A stretch of 44,537 nucleotides of DNA from Cellulomonas cellasea (GCF_030372105.1 NZ_JAUDBQ010000022.1:1-44537), one strand, 5' to 3'; positions 1 through 9,299 are shown, counted from the first letter of the stretch. A program made the numbers and translations. The notes: a model not told the origin generated them from the letters alone.

Positions 1-8
1 TTCACCCC

Positions 9-1115
9 GTGCCCCCGCCCTCCACCGGCGGCGCCTGGCACGTGACCTGGCACGGTGTGCGCACCGTCGCCGCCCTCGAACTGCGCCAGCGGGTGCGCTC
101 CACCCGGTGGATCGTGGCCCTCGTCGTCTGGTTCGTCGTGGTCGGCGGGCTCACCCTGCTCAACTCCGGGGCGATCAACGCGCTGTCCGGCAGCGCGGGC
201 GCCTCCGCATCCCGCGGGCCGCTGCTGTTCTCCTCCGTGCTGATGCTCGTGCTCGGCCTCGGGCTGCTGGTGACGCCCACGCTGAGCTCCACCTCGATCA
301 ACGGCGACCGCAACGCGGGCACCCTGGCCACCCTCCAGGTCACCCTGCTCAGCCCCGCGGAGATCGTGCTCGGCAAGCTGCTCGCCGCGTGGGCCGCCTC
401 GCTGGCCTTCCTCGTCGCAAGCCTGCCCTTCCTGCTGGTCGGCGTGCTGATGGGCGGCACCCCGGTGCTGTCCTTCGTCGTCGCCGTGCTGCTCACCGCG
501 GTGCTGCTCGCCTGCGTGTGCGCGATCGGCGTCGGCTGGTCCGCCGTCGTGGCGCGCACCGCCGGCTCCACCCTCCTGACGTTCCTCACGATCGCCGCGA
601 CCACGCTCATCGCGCCGCTCGTCTTCGTGCTGACGTTGGGCACGGGCATGGTGTCCCAGACCGCGGAAGTCCGAACGTGGTCCAACGTCCCCAGCGATGA
701 CATGACGTCCGGCGCCCCCGAGTGCGCCTGGGAGACCCGGACCACCACCCAGCTGCACACCGAGCGGACCTGGTGGCTGCTCGCCGCGAACCCGCTGGTC
801 ATCGTGGCCGACGGGGCCGGCAGCGGGCGGGACGCCGGGTGGTACACCTCGACCTTCGACCCGCTCAGTGGGATCCGGCTCGGAGTCCGCGAGCTGCGCG
901 CGGGCCCGGCCGCCGAGGAGAACCAGTGCCACAACTACGACGATTGGACGCTCGTCACCGACTCGCCAGTCGCCGAACGCGACCCCCAGAAGTCGCCCGT
1001 GTGGCCGTGGGGGCTCGGGGTGAACCTGCTGCTCGGCGCCGCTGGCGTGGTCATGGCGGTGCGTCGCCTGCGCGTCCCGCAGCAGACGCTGGCGCGCGGC
1101 ACCCGGGTCGCGTGA
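9..1115 (+). CDS. ABC-2 type transporter permease subunit, possibly 5'-truncated
   Basis: Integral membrane subunit of an ABC exporter; substrate unknown. The 368-residue protein has a hydrophobic helix near residues 35-52, four or more helices between about 75 and 210, a polar extracytoplasmic segment at about 215-330, and a last helix near 338-352 followed by a basic tail. Residues 95-115 (SSTSINGDRNAGTLATLQVT) match the cytoplasmic element found in ABC-2 permeases that follows the second helix and contacts the ATPase. The GTG at position 9 is the first start in the window, but the frame stays open to base 1, so the true start may lie upstream. The partner ATPase is expected just upstream and is not visible here. 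Family assignment is good; function beyond export is not determinable. Confidence 0.8.
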   Translation: MPPPSTGGAWHVTWHGVRTVAALELRQRVRSTRWIVALVVWFVVVGGLTLLNSGAINALSGSAGASASRGPLLFSSVLMLVLGLGLLVTPTLSSTSINGDRNAGTLATLQVTLLSPAEIVLGKLLAAWAASLAFLVASLPFLLVGVLMGGTPVLSFVVAVLLTAVLLACVCAIGVGWSAVVARTAGSTLLTFLTIAATTLIAPLVFVLTLGTGMVSQTAEVRTWSNVPSDDMTSGAPECAWETRTTTQLHTERTWWLLAANPLVIVADGAGSGRDAGWYTSTFDPLSGIRLGVRELRAGPAAEENQCHNYDDWTLVTDSPVAERDPQKSPVWPWGLGVNLLLGAAGVVMAVRRLRVPQQTLARGTRVA

Positions 1116-1168
1116 CCGCTGTGCCGTGACCGCTGGGCCGTGACCCCGCGGGGCCGGCCAGCAGGAGG

Positions 1169-1771
1169 TCAGGGCTGCAGCGCGTCGTACTCCGCCTCGG
1201 CGGCCACGTCGTCGTCCACGTCCAGGCGCAGATGGCCCAGCAGCACCTGCAGCACGCGCAGCACGCTCGACGCGCGCTCGCCCCAGCTCGACAGGTAGGA
1301 GAACTGCCACCACCACAGCGCCTCGAGCTCATGCCCGGACTCGTAGTGCCGCAGCCCTTGGAGCAGCGCCCCGGCGATGGCCACGAGGTCCCCGGACACC
1401 GTGGACGCCGTGACCTCGGCGCCCAGCAGCGGGTCCACGACCTCGGCGTACTCGTCGATGCCCTGCAGGATCTCCGCCAGCGCGGAGCGCAACGGGTCCA
1501 CATCCGGGTCGGGGCCCACATCCGGCTCGAACCGCTCCGGGGGCACCACGTCCACGATCGCGCCCGCACGGGCGCCCGCGGCCAGCAGGTCAGAGACGGC
1601 GAGCAGCAGCAATGGGATCGACGAGTCCGGGCCCGTCCCCGCGCCCACCTCCGTCACCGTGGTGAGGAAGCTGCGGGTCTCCTCCGCGATCGTGTGCGCG
1701 ACCTCGAGCAGGTCTGCGACCTCCGCGTCTCCCCCGTCACCCGGGAAATCGAGCTCTGCCATCGCCCTCAC
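1169..1771 (-). CDS. DUF5063 domain-containing protein
   Basis: Acidic 200-residue protein with no signal peptide or membrane segment, mostly helical. It matches the actinobacterial DUF5063 family, which is commonly found directly after recR; no function is established. It lies 42 bp downstream of recR on the same strand, so it is probably the last gene of the recR transcript. Two starts are possible: GTG at 1771, or ATG at 1762, which sits about 10 nt after a GGGAG; I give the longer form. The identification rests on both the acidic helical sequence and the recR neighbourhood, so it is family-level only. Confidence 0.75.
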   Translation of the reverse strand: MRAMAELDFPGDGGDAEVADLLEVAHTIAEETRSFLTTVTEVGAGTGPDSSIPLLLLAVSDLLAAGARAGAIVDVVPPERFEPDVGPDPDVDPLRSALAEILQGIDEYAEVVDPLLGAEVTASTVSGDLVAIAGALLQGLRHYESGHELEALWWWQFSYLSSWGERASSVLRVLQVLLGHLRLDVDDDVAAEAEYDALQP

Positions 1772-1813
1772 GCTCCCTACGTCTTCCCGTTGCGGTGTGC
1801 TGTGCTCTGCCTG

Positions 1814-2413
1814 CTACGCGCTGATCCGGCGACGGCCCTCGAACGCCCGGCCCAGCGTCACCTCGTCGGCGTACTCCAGGTCGCCGCCCACCGGGAGGCC
1901 CGAGGCCAAGCGGCTGACGGTGAGGCCCATCGGCACGAGCATCCGGGCCAGGTACGTCGCCGTCGCCTCGCCCTCGACGTTCGGGTCCATCGCCAAGATG
2001 ACCTCGGTGACGACGCCGTCCTGCAGGCGCATCAACAGCTCCTTGATGCGCAGGTCGTCCGGGCCCACCCCCGCGATCGGGTTGATGGCGCCGCCGAGCA
2101 CGTGGTACCTGCCGCGGAACTCCCGGGTGCGCTCCACCGCGACGACGTCCTTCGGCTCCTCGACGACGCACAGCACGGCCGTCGAGCGGCGCGGGTCGCG
2201 GCACACGCGGCACTGCGGCTCCTGCGACACGTTCCCGCAGACCTCGCAGAACTGCACGCGCGCCTTCACCTCGGTGAGCGCGTCGACGAGTCGCCGCACG
2301 TCAGAGGGGTCAGCGGCCAACACGTGGAACGCGATGCGCTGGGCACTCTTGGGACCGACGCCGGGCAACCGCCCGAGCTCGTCGATCAGGTCCTGGACCG
2401 CGCCTTCATACAC
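1814..2413 (-). CDS. recR: Recombination mediator protein RecR
   Basis: RecR acts with RecF and RecO to load RecA on gapped single-stranded DNA. The 199-residue length is standard. It begins with the helix-hairpin-helix region ([13 protein letters not shown], residues 16-28), followed by a four-cysteine zinc site (C56, C59, C68, C71), then the Toprim domain beginning near residue 78 (VVEEPKD at 83-89). The start is GTG at 2413, because TAGGCT lies exactly 6 nt upstream, which fits a leaderless transcript. dnaX lies 98 bp upstream on the same strand. In many bacteria ybaB/ebfC separates dnaX and recR; there is no room for it here. Confidence 0.97.
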   Translation of the reverse strand: MYEGAVQDLIDELGRLPGVGPKSAQRIAFHVLAADPSDVRRLVDALTEVKARVQFCEVCGNVSQEPQCRVCRDPRRSTAVLCVVEEPKDVVAVERTREFRGRYHVLGGAINPIAGVGPDDLRIKELLMRLQDGVVTEVILAMDPNVEGEATATYLARMLVPMGLTVSRLASGLPVGGDLEYADEVTLGRAFEGRRRISA

Positions 2414-2425
2414 CCGGCCAGCCTA
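2414..2425 (-). promoter_or_regulatory. Leaderless -10 element of recR
   Basis: On the minus strand TAGGCT (2420-2425) is followed by six bases and then the recR GTG. This is the TANNNT-N6-8-start arrangement seen at several other genes in this window. It implies that recR can be transcribed separately from dnaX and read without a ribosome binding site. No convincing -35 hexamer is visible. Confidence 0.5.
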
Positions 2426-2511
2426 CGGTGCCAGGCCTGGGAGCCGCGTCGGACGCCCCGGGCGACGCCCACGAACATCCGACGCCGGCTCCGCCTGCTC
2501 ACACCGAGGCG

Positions 2512-4935
2512 TCAGGCCATCCCGTTGTCGATCTGCTCGTCGATGACCACGCCGCCGAGCATCTGGGCGACCAGCGGGGCGCCGTTGAGCCCCGACGATG
2601 CCAGGTCCGGGTCGTCCGGCGAGGGCGAGTCCTCTTCCATCGGGGCCCTGCGTCCGCCGAGGCTGGCGGCATGCGCCCGCGCGCCGGCCTCCCGGGCGCT
2701 GAGCGCCTGTCCCTGCGGCGCGGAACGCTGCGGCGCCGACGACTGCGGGGACGCCCACGGGTCGTCGCTGTGGCCGCCACCCTGCCCGCCGCTCTGGCCG
2801 GCGCCGCGGCTGAGGCCGGGCTCGCGGGGAGCGCCAGGCTCCCCGGGGTCGTCGTCATGCGGCTCGGGCGCGCCCGGGTCGTCCTCGTCGATCCCGTGGG
2901 ACACCGCCGGGCCTGACGGGCTGGCGGCGGACGGGCCACCGGTGACGCCGTGGGCCGGCCGAGGCTCGGCCACCGGGGCGGGGATGGGCGCCGGGGTGTC
3001 CCAGGACGCCGCAGCCGCCGCGGCCACCGCCGCGCCACGCTCGCTCGCAGTCTCGGAGGGGGCTCGCCCCGCCTGCTCAGGGGTCGCTGTGGAGGCGGAC
3101 GACGCGGGCGCCTGCTCGGCGAGCACCGCCTCGACGCGGGCGTCGAAGCCCAACGTCTCACGCACGGCCCGCTGCACCATCTCGGCATGCGCGCCGGAAC
3201 GGAAGTACGTCGCCAGCCCGGGGGCGATGAACGAGATCTTCAGGGTCGTGGCGTCGAGCTCGGCCACCTGGGCGTTCTGGGAGACGAGCACCCAGGTCGT
3301 CTTCTTGAGCCGGCTCAGCGTGTCGAGCACCTCGGGCCAGCGGCGCCGCAGCATCTCGGTGTCCGGGCCGGTGGCCGGCGCCGCGGCAGCCGGCGCAGGA
3401 GCCGGAGCTGCCGGAGCGGGCTGGGGCGCGCTCGGACGCGGGTCCGTCACGGCAGCCGGGGAGGCTGCGGGCGGTTCAGCGACAGGCGCGGGCGCCGGCG
3501 CCGTCGGGCGCTCGGCAGGCGGGCCATCCGCGCGGATCTGGCCGTCGGCAGGGCGGTGCGCATCGACCGGCTGAGCGGTGACGGGCTGGGCCTCAGCAGC
3601 AGCCTCGGTCGGCGCAGCAGTGTCCGCGGCCTGCGCGTCGGCTGCCGGAGCGACGACCGGCGTGGGTGCGGGCGCTGCCGTCGGTGCCGGTGCGGTGACT
3701 GGCGGCGCGACCGGTGCGACCGGCGCAGGCGCCGCAGCCACGGGCGCAGCCGGAACGGAGGGAGCCCCCACACCGGCGGATCCCAGCCGTTCGAGCCGGT
3801 CGAGACGTGCCGCGACGCCCGTGGTCGTGTCGTCGGCGGCGGGCAGCAGCAGGCGGGCCATCAGCAGCTCGAGGTGCAGGCGCGGCGAGGTCGCGCCCAC
3901 CATCTCGGTGAGGGCCAGGTTGACCAGGTCGGCGGAGCGGGACAGCTCGGCGGCGCCCAGGTGGGCGGCTTGCGCTCGCATGCGGGTGAGCTGGTCGCCG
4001 GGGATGTCGCCCAGCGCGGCGGCAGCGGCGTCGCCGGAGGCGGCGATGACGATGAGGTCGCGCAGCCGCTCCAGCAGGTCCTCGACGAACCGGCGCGGCT
4101 CGTGGCCCGTGGAGATGACGCGCTCGACGACGCGGAACGCGCTGGCGCCGTCATTCGCGGCGATGGCGTCCACCAGGTCGTCGAGCAGCGAGGCGTGCGT
4201 GTAGCCGAGCAGGGACACGGCGCCCTCGTAGTCCAGGCCGCCCTCACCCGATCCGGCGATGAGCTGGTCGAGCACGGACAGCGCGTCGCGCACCGAGCCC
4301 GCGCCGGCGCGGACCACCAGTGGCAGCACGCCCTGGCCGACCTGCACGCCCTCGGCGGCGCACAGCTGCGCGAGGTAGTCGGAGAGCACGTCCGGCGGCA
4401 CGAGCCGGAACGGGTAGTGGTGGGTGCGGGAGCGGATCGTGCCGATGACCTTGTCGGGCTCGGTCGTCGCGAAGATGAACTTGATATGCGGCGGCGGCTC
4501 TTCAACGATCTTCAGCAGCGCGTTGAAGCCCTGCGGGGAGACCATGTGGGCCTCGTCGAGGATGAAGATCTTGTACCTGTCGCGCGCGGGGGCGAAGGTG
4601 GCGCGCTCGCGCAGCTCGCGCGCGTCGTCCACGCCACCGTGGCTGGCGGCGTCGATCTCCACCACGTCGAGGCTGCCGGGGCCGCCGCGGGCGAGCTCGA
4701 CGCAGGACTCGCACACCCCGCACGGGGTGTCCGTCGGGCCCTGGGCGCAGTTGAGGCAGCGCGCCAGGATCCGCGCGGACGTCGTCTTGCCGCAGCCGCG
4801 CGGGCCGGAGAACAGGTAGGCGTGGTTGGCCTGGCCGCTGCGCAGTGCCTGCCGAAGCGGTGCGGTGACGTGGTCCTGACCGATCACCTCGGCGAAGGAG
4901 TCCGGCCGGTAACGGCGGTACAGGGCTGTGGTCAC
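2512..4935 (-). CDS. dnaX: DNA polymerase III subunits gamma and tau
   Basis: Clamp-loader ATPase of the replicative polymerase. The 807-residue protein has Walker A GPRGCGKT (44-51), the zinc-binding cysteines C63, C72, C75 and C78, Walker B DEAH (127-130), and the arginine-finger region with SRT at 169-171 in place of the usual SRC. Domain III ends near residue 365, followed by a long Ala/Pro-rich linker (about 390-520), a second folded block (about 530-600, RRRWPEVLDTLSRLKKTTW) and a disordered acidic/Gly-rich tail. This is the long actinobacterial tau form. I see no A- or G-rich slippery site for a short gamma product. The GTG start at 4935 is supported by a well-placed -10 element. It sits downstream of ffs on the same strand, with an ABC exporter pair in between. 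Confidence 0.96.
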   Translation of the reverse strand: MTTALYRRYRPDSFAEVIGQDHVTAPLRQALRSGQANHAYLFSGPRGCGKTTSARILARCLNCAQGPTDTPCGVCESCVELARGGPGSLDVVEIDAASHGGVDDARELRERATFAPARDRYKIFILDEAHMVSPQGFNALLKIVEEPPPHIKFIFATTEPDKVIGTIRSRTHHYPFRLVPPDVLSDYLAQLCAAEGVQVGQGVLPLVVRAGAGSVRDALSVLDQLIAGSGEGGLDYEGAVSLLGYTHASLLDDLVDAIAANDGASAFRVVERVISTGHEPRRFVEDLLERLRDLIVIAASGDAAAAALGDIPGDQLTRMRAQAAHLGAAELSRSADLVNLALTEMVGATSPRLHLELLMARLLLPAADDTTTGVAARLDRLERLGSAGVGAPSVPAAPVAAAPAPVAPVAPPVTAPAPTAAPAPTPVVAPAADAQAADTAAPTEAAAEAQPVTAQPVDAHRPADGQIRADGPPAERPTAPAPAPVAEPPAASPAAVTDPRPSAPQPAPAAPAPAPAAAAPATGPDTEMLRRRWPEVLDTLSRLKKTTWVLVSQNAQVAELDATTLKISFIAPGLATYFRSGAHAEMVQRAVRETLGFDARVEAVLAEQAPASSASTATPEQAGRAPSETASERGAAVAAAAAASWDTPAPIPAPVAEPRPAHGVTGGPSAASPSGPAVSHGIDEDDPGAPEPHDDDPGEPGAPREPGLSRGAGQSGGQGGGHSDDPWASPQSSAPQRSAPQGQALSAREAGARAHAASLGGRRAPMEEDSPSPDDPDLASSGLNGAPLVAQMLGGVVIDEQIDNGMA

Positions 4936-4941
4936 GGGAAG

Positions 4942-4970
4942 ACCCTATGCGCCCCGCCTGACAGGGTCAT
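4942..4970 (-). promoter_or_regulatory. dnaX promoter, leaderless type
   Basis: On the minus strand, ATGACC (4965-4970) is separated by 17 bp from TAGGGT (4942-4947), which lies 6 nt before the dnaX GTG. The -35 hexamer matches four of six consensus bases. Spacing to the start codon predicts transcription starting at or next to the GTG. Confidence 0.55.
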
Positions 4971-5000
4971 CCGCCGTCCTAGCGGCGGCGTGGCGCGCCG

Positions 5001-6362
5001 TCAGTCTGGCCGCACGCTCGTCTCCCGGAGCACCGTCCGCAGCAGCGGGCGGCTGGCCTCGCTGGCCGCGAGCACCAGCAGGCATCCCGCCACCAGGCAT
5101 CCGCCCAGCATCAGCAGCCCAGGCGTCCCGATCTGCACCCCTGGCCCGAGGAACGGCATGATGACGAGCAGTCCCATCCCGGCGGACGTGACGGACACGA
5201 AGATCAGCGGCACGAGCACCTCGCGCCGGCGCACGCCGTCCAGCAGCGAGGCCGGAGCCCCGGCGAGGGCTTGCAGCGCATAGTCGCGCCGCCGATCGAG
5301 CACTGACGCGGCCTGGATGATCCCCGCCGAGCACGCCGCGACGACGAAGGTGATGGCCAGCGTGAGCATGGCGCCCATGACCAGGTCGTCGAGGAAGAGC
5401 CGCTCGCCGGGGGCCATGCCCTGCACTTCCGAGATCATCGGGAGGACGGACAGCACTGCGGCGACGAAACTCGCCAGTCCCAGCCCGCCGACGACGCGCC
5501 ACGCGGCCTTCGGGTCGTCGGCCAGGCGCCGGGCGGCGAGCAGGCCCGCGGCGGATCGGGCCGTCCCGCCGGCGATCTTCCCGAGCAGCCAGATCAACCA
5601 CGGCCCCACCAGGTTGATGCTGCCGAAGACGGCCGCGAGCATCCCGAGGATGAGCACCGTGAGCGCGGCGCTGTCGAGCCCGGAGAGCGTCGTCACCACG
5701 AGGAACCCGATCACGGCCACCACCGCGACGATCAGCCGGATGACCTTGAGCCCCGCGGGCGTGGTGCGCTGGGCGACGCCGAGTGGGGACACGACGACGC
5801 GTCGGAGCGTGAATGCGGCGCTGACGGCCGCGAGCGCGGGCGCCACGAGCAGTGCCACGAGCATCAGTGGGCCCACCCACAGCTCGCCGATGGCTAGGTG
5901 GCCGCCCTGGAACGGCACGAGCGTCCACACCGGGAGCAGCAGCACGTAGCCGACCATGCCGAACGCGGCGCCGATCAGGCCTTGCCAGGCGGTCTCGGTG
6001 ACGGTCAGCGCCACCACCTCCCGGGGGGTCGCGCCAAGCAGCCGCAGGGTGGCGAGGCGCGCGTCCCGTCGGGCCACCCCCAGCCGCGCCGCGGCGCCGC
6101 CCAGCGACAGCAGGGGCACCATCAGCAGGATCACCGCGACCCACGCGAGCACGATGTACAGGTCGCCCCACTCCTTCTGGAAGGGGTCGCCATTGGCGGC
6201 GCGCACCGTGAACGCGCGCTGGCCTCCGAGCACGCTCAAGGCGAGGGCTGTGGTGATGGCGAATGCCAGGACTGCCAGCGCGGTGCTGCGAGCCTGCTGG
6301 CGCACCCCACTCGCGCCACCAGCGCGCAGCAGCACCGGGGCGAGGGCCATCACCGTCCTCAT
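5001..6362 (-). CDS. FtsX-like permease of an ABC transporter
   Basis: Membrane subunit of a MacB/LolCE-type ABC system; substrate unknown, with antimicrobial peptides, lipids or lipoproteins being typical for the family. The 453-residue protein has an N-terminal helix (about 25-45), a helix bundle near residues 70-200 with the FtsX motif LGVARRDARLATLRLLGATP, and a second FtsX-like half at about 280-440. It thus resembles the two-module actinobacterial permeases. The start is ATG at 6362, because it overlaps the stop of the ATPase gene in an ATGA arrangement, which implies translational coupling. The frame continues upstream for 100 codons, but that stretch is antisense-like, low-complexity sequence lying inside the ATPase gene and is rejected. 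Confidence 0.85.
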   Translation of the reverse strand: MRTVMALAPVLLRAGGASGVRQQARSTALAVLAFAITTALALSVLGGQRAFTVRAANGDPFQKEWGDLYIVLAWVAVILLMVPLLSLGGAAARLGVARRDARLATLRLLGATPREVVALTVTETAWQGLIGAAFGMVGYVLLLPVWTLVPFQGGHLAIGELWVGPLMLVALLVAPALAAVSAAFTLRRVVVSPLGVAQRTTPAGLKVIRLIVAVVAVIGFLVVTTLSGLDSAALTVLILGMLAAVFGSINLVGPWLIWLLGKIAGGTARSAAGLLAARRLADDPKAAWRVVGGLGLASFVAAVLSVLPMISEVQGMAPGERLFLDDLVMGAMLTLAITFVVAACSAGIIQAASVLDRRRDYALQALAGAPASLLDGVRRREVLVPLIFVSVTSAGMGLLVIMPFLGPGVQIGTPGLLMLGGCLVAGCLLVLAASEASRPLLRTVLRETSVRPD

Positions 6363-7105
6363 CGGGCGGCGCCGACCACACGACCGTCGCGGACCTCGAT
6401 GCGCCGGCCGCACCACGCGGCGACGTTCTCGTCGTGGGTGACGACGACGAGGGACGCCCCGGCGGCGCGCGTCGCCTCGACGAGGACCTTCATGACCTCG
6501 GCGCCGGTGGCCTGGTCGAGGGCGCCGGTCGGCTCGTCGGCGAACACCACGTCGGGCCGGGTGATGAGCGCGCGCGCCACCGCGACCCGCTGCGCCTGGC
6601 CGCCCGAGAGCTCGCCGGGGCGGCGCGTCTCCATCCCCGCCAGGCCCAACGATCCGAGCCACTGCCGGGCCTGCCGGGTCGCGTCCTTGCGGGAGGCGCC
6701 GAGCAGCATCGCGGGCAGGGCCACGTTCTCCTGGGCTGGGAGCTCGGCGAGGAGCTGGCCGAACTGGAAGACGAAGCCGAAGTGCTTGCGGCGCAGCAGC
6801 GATCGGCCCCGCTCGCTCAGACGGCTCACGTCCTCGCCGCGCAGCAGCACGGCGCCCTCGTCGGCGGAGGTGATGCCCGCCAGGCAGTGCAACAGAGTCG
6901 ACTTGCCCGATCCGGAGGGCCCGGTGACCGCGAGCGCCTCACCGTCGGCGAGGTCGACGTCGACGCCCGCGAGCGCTGTCGTCGCGCCGAAGCGCTTGAC
7001 CAGCCCGTGCCCGGCGAGTCGGATGCCCGGGCGCGGCTCCGGGGCCGCTGCGGCACGAGCGGCCGTGTGCTGGGTGGGGACTGCCGGAAACGATGGGGTC
7101 GTCAT
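6359..7105 (-). CDS. ABC transporter ATP-binding protein, MacB/LolD-like
   Basis: Cytoplasmic ATPase partner of the FtsX-like permease that follows it. The 248-residue protein contains Walker A GPSGSGKST near residues 53-61, the ABC signature LSGGQ, Walker B VVFADEPTGALD and the H-loop VVVTHD, which are the hallmarks of the LolD/MacB group. The ATG at 7105 is preferred because the predicted domain begins about 30 residues later and the 47-codon extension upstream overlaps the ffs promoter side. Its stop overlaps the permease start by 4 bp. The pair is inserted between ffs and dnaX, which are often close in actinobacteria. Confidence 0.87.
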   Translation of the reverse strand: MTTPSFPAVPTQHTAARAAAAPEPRPGIRLAGHGLVKRFGATTALAGVDVDLADGEALAVTGPSGSGKSTLLHCLAGITSADEGAVLLRGEDVSRLSERGRSLLRRKHFGFVFQFGQLLAELPAQENVALPAMLLGASRKDATRQARQWLGSLGLAGMETRRPGELSGGQAQRVAVARALITRPDVVFADEPTGALDQATGAEVMKVLVEATRAAGASLVVVTHDENVAAWCGRRIEVRDGRVVGAAR

Positions 7106-7231
7106 GTGATCCAGGGTCGGCGTCGTGGCGCCTGCCGCGCGTCCGCCCTCGGTCGCCTTCTCGGGCGCGGTTGTGCGCCGAAGGTCGCGCGGTGCGTCCC
7201 CCTCCGGGTGGAGGCCAGCCCGGGGCAAAAT

Positions 7232-7325
7232 AAGGACCCCTCGCACACCCGCCAGAGCTCGCCTGCCCTTGCTGCCTTCCGGCCCTGGGGGAGTTCAGCG
7301 AGATGACGCCGCACGAGGGGTCTGA
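7232..7325 (-). ncRNA. ffs: Signal recognition particle RNA, small bacterial type
   Basis: On the minus strand the apical loop region GGGCCGGAAGGCAGCAAGGG is present, carrying the GGAA tetraloop and the asymmetric internal loop that Ffh binds. The ends pair perfectly over 9 bp (7235-7243 with 7314-7322), giving a single extended hairpin of about 90-97 nt, the 4.5S type. It guides ribosome-nascent-chain complexes to the membrane together with Ffh and FtsY. Exact ends are uncertain by a few bases. Confidence 0.93.
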
Positions 7326-7402
7326 GTCAAGCCTAGCCCAGTCCGTGCGATGCCCGCCGCGCCTCATGGCGAAAACCCAGGCGGAACGGGCACTGTTACC
7401 GC

Positions 7403-8815
7403 ATGAGCCCGCCGACGGAGAGCCCGCGCGTCGACATACCCCCGCGCCTGCGCGATCCCGTCTGGCGCACGCCGGGCGCCGGGGTGGGCGTGGCGGCCGG
7501 GATCAGCGTGCTCGTCGTGGTGGCGCTGTGGGCGTCGAACGGCAATGCAGCCGAGCTGGCGCAGGGGCCGGGCGCCGCGTTGACGTCCCTCGGGCGGCTG
7601 CTCGGCCTGGTCGCCTCCGACCTGCTGCTGCTCCAGGTGCTGGCCATGGCACGCATCCCATGGGTCGAGCGCGCACTGGGCCAGGACACCGTCGCCCGAT
7701 GGCACCGGCTGCTCGGCTTCACCTCCATCACGCTCATGGGCGCGCATGCCCTGGCGGTGGCGCTCGGGTACTCGCTGATGGACGGCATCGGGTTCTGGGC
7801 CGAGGTGTGGACGCTGGTCGCCACGTTCCCAGGGGTGCTGCTCGCGACGGCCGCCACGGCGCTGTTCGTGATGATCGCGGCCACCTCGGTGCGGGCCGCG
7901 CGCCGGCGGATGCGCTACGAGTCGTGGCATCTGCTGCACCTGTACGCCTACCTGGGCGCCGGGCTCGCGTTGCCACACCAGTTGTGGACCGGCGCGGACT
8001 TCCTCGCCTCGCCGGTGGCCACGGCCTACTGGTGGACGCTGTACGGCGTGGCGCTGGCGAGCGTGCTGGTGTTCCGCGTCGGGCGGCCGCTGCTGCGCTC
8101 CCGGCGGCATCGGCTGACGGTCAGCGACGTCGTGCCCGAGGCCCCCGGGGTCGTGTCGGTGCTGCTCACCGGCCCCCGCCTGCGCGAGCTGCCGGTGGCG
8201 GCCGGGCAGTTCTTCGTCCTGAGGTTCCGCACCGGGCCCGGCTGGACGCGCGGCCACCCGTTCTCACTGTCGGCGGCGCCGCAGCCCGACGCGCTGCGGT
8301 TCACGTTCAGCGTGCGGGGCGACGACGGGGCGCGCCTCGCCGGTGTGGCGCCCGGCACTGCCGTGCTGATCGAGGGGCCGTTCGGGCGGCTCGTCCCCGC
8401 TGCGCGGACCCGCCCCGGCATCGTGGCGCTGGCGGGCGGGATGGGCATCACTCCGCTGTTGTCCGTGCTGCAGGACGCTGTGCGGGGCGACGCCACCGGG
8501 CCGCTGACGCTCGTGCGGCGCACCAGCGCGGAGGGCCCGCTGCCGCTCGACGCGGATGTCGACGCCCTGGTGCGCGACGGCGGCCTGCGGGTCGTCGACC
8601 TGGTGGGGCGGCGCAGCGTCACCGGCACCCCCTGGCTGCCCGTGCAGCTCGGGCACCTGAGCGGGTCGGACGCACTGCGCTCGATCGTGCCCGACCTCGA
8701 CGCATGCGACGTGTACGTGGCCGGCCCGGCGCCCTGGGTGGACGCTGTGGTCGCGGACGCCCGGGCCGCCGGGGTCCCCCGGTCGTCGCTGCACGTCGAG
8801 CGCTTCGCCTGGTGA
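7403..8815 (+). CDS. Ferric-reductase-like transmembrane flavocytochrome
   Basis: 470 residues. The N-terminal half has about six membrane helices with paired histidines in helices (WHRLLG, GAHAL, WHLLHLYAY, LPHQLW) that fit heme b ligation in the ferric reductase/NOX/YedZ fold. The C-terminal half is a ferredoxin-NADP reductase-type module: a FAD-binding barrel with HPFSLS (near residue 290) and a NAD(P)-binding domain with GGMGITPLL (near 347) and a conserved C-terminal ERFAW. The family moves electrons from cytosolic NAD(P)H across the membrane to an extracytoplasmic acceptor. It is first in an operon with an FMN-binding protein and ApbE, which suggests the acceptor is the covalently bound flavin. 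The native substrate is unknown. ATG at 7403 is the first good start after ffs. Confidence 0.85.
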   Translation: MSPPTESPRVDIPPRLRDPVWRTPGAGVGVAAGISVLVVVALWASNGNAAELAQGPGAALTSLGRLLGLVASDLLLLQVLAMARIPWVERALGQDTVARWHRLLGFTSITLMGAHALAVALGYSLMDGIGFWAEVWTLVATFPGVLLATAATALFVMIAATSVRAARRRMRYESWHLLHLYAYLGAGLALPHQLWTGADFLASPVATAYWWTLYGVALASVLVFRVGRPLLRSRRHRLTVSDVVPEAPGVVSVLLTGPRLRELPVAAGQFFVLRFRTGPGWTRGHPFSLSAAPQPDALRFTFSVRGDDGARLAGVAPGTAVLIEGPFGRLVPAARTRPGIVALAGGMGITPLLSVLQDAVRGDATGPLTLVRRTSAEGPLPLDADVDALVRDGGLRVVDLVGRRSVTGTPWLPVQLGHLSGSDALRSIVPDLDACDVYVAGPAPWVDAVVADARAAGVPRSSLHVERFAW

Positions 8816-8846
8816 GACCGCTGACAACGACGAGAGGGGACTGACT

Positions 8847-9299
8847 GTGCGCCGCATCCTGTTCGCCGCCTGCGGCACCGCGGTGGGCCTCATCCTGCTC
8901 TTCTCCTGGCCCACGAGCTGGAACCGGCCCGTCGACGGCGCGGAAGGCCGACCCCTCGCGGACCCGTCGCCCGAGGCCGTCGACCCGGGCGGGCCCGCCG
9001 ATCCGTCGGACGACGAGGGGGCGGGCGGCGTCTACACCGGCGTCGCGGTGCCCAACGGCCACGGCGACGTGCAGGTGCAGATCACCGTCGCCGACGGCGC
9101 AGTCGTCGAGGCGCAGGCCGTCCAGTACCCGACGAGCGACCCGCGCGCCCGGCAGGTGAACACGCGCGCGATCCCGATCCTCGACGAGGAAGCAGTGGGC
9201 GCGACCAGCGGCGACATCGACATGGTCTCCGGGGCGACGCTGACCAGCAACGCCTACCGGGAGTCGCTGCAGGACGCGCTGGACCAGGCAGGGCTGTGA
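8847..9299 (+). CDS. Membrane-anchored FMN-binding domain protein
   Basis: 150 residues: an uncleaved-looking signal anchor (5-20), a Pro/Asp-rich linker (28-60) and an FMN_bind domain (62-150). The flavinylation motif D-x2-S-G-A-T-x-T is at 125-133, so Thr133 is the expected phosphoester attachment site for FMN. The domain would lie outside the cytoplasmic membrane. Starts at GTG 8847 behind a GAGGGG ribosome site. It lies 31 bp after the flavocytochrome gene and overlaps apbE by 4 bp. It is best read as a one-electron relay between the flavocytochrome and a soluble or surface acceptor; that role is inferred. Confidence 0.88.
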   Translation: MRRILFAACGTAVGLILLFSWPTSWNRPVDGAEGRPLADPSPEAVDPGGPADPSDDEGAGGVYTGVAVPNGHGDVQVQITVADGAVVEAQAVQYPTSDPRARQVNTRAIPILDEEAVGATSGDIDMVSGATLTSNAYRESLQDALDQAGL

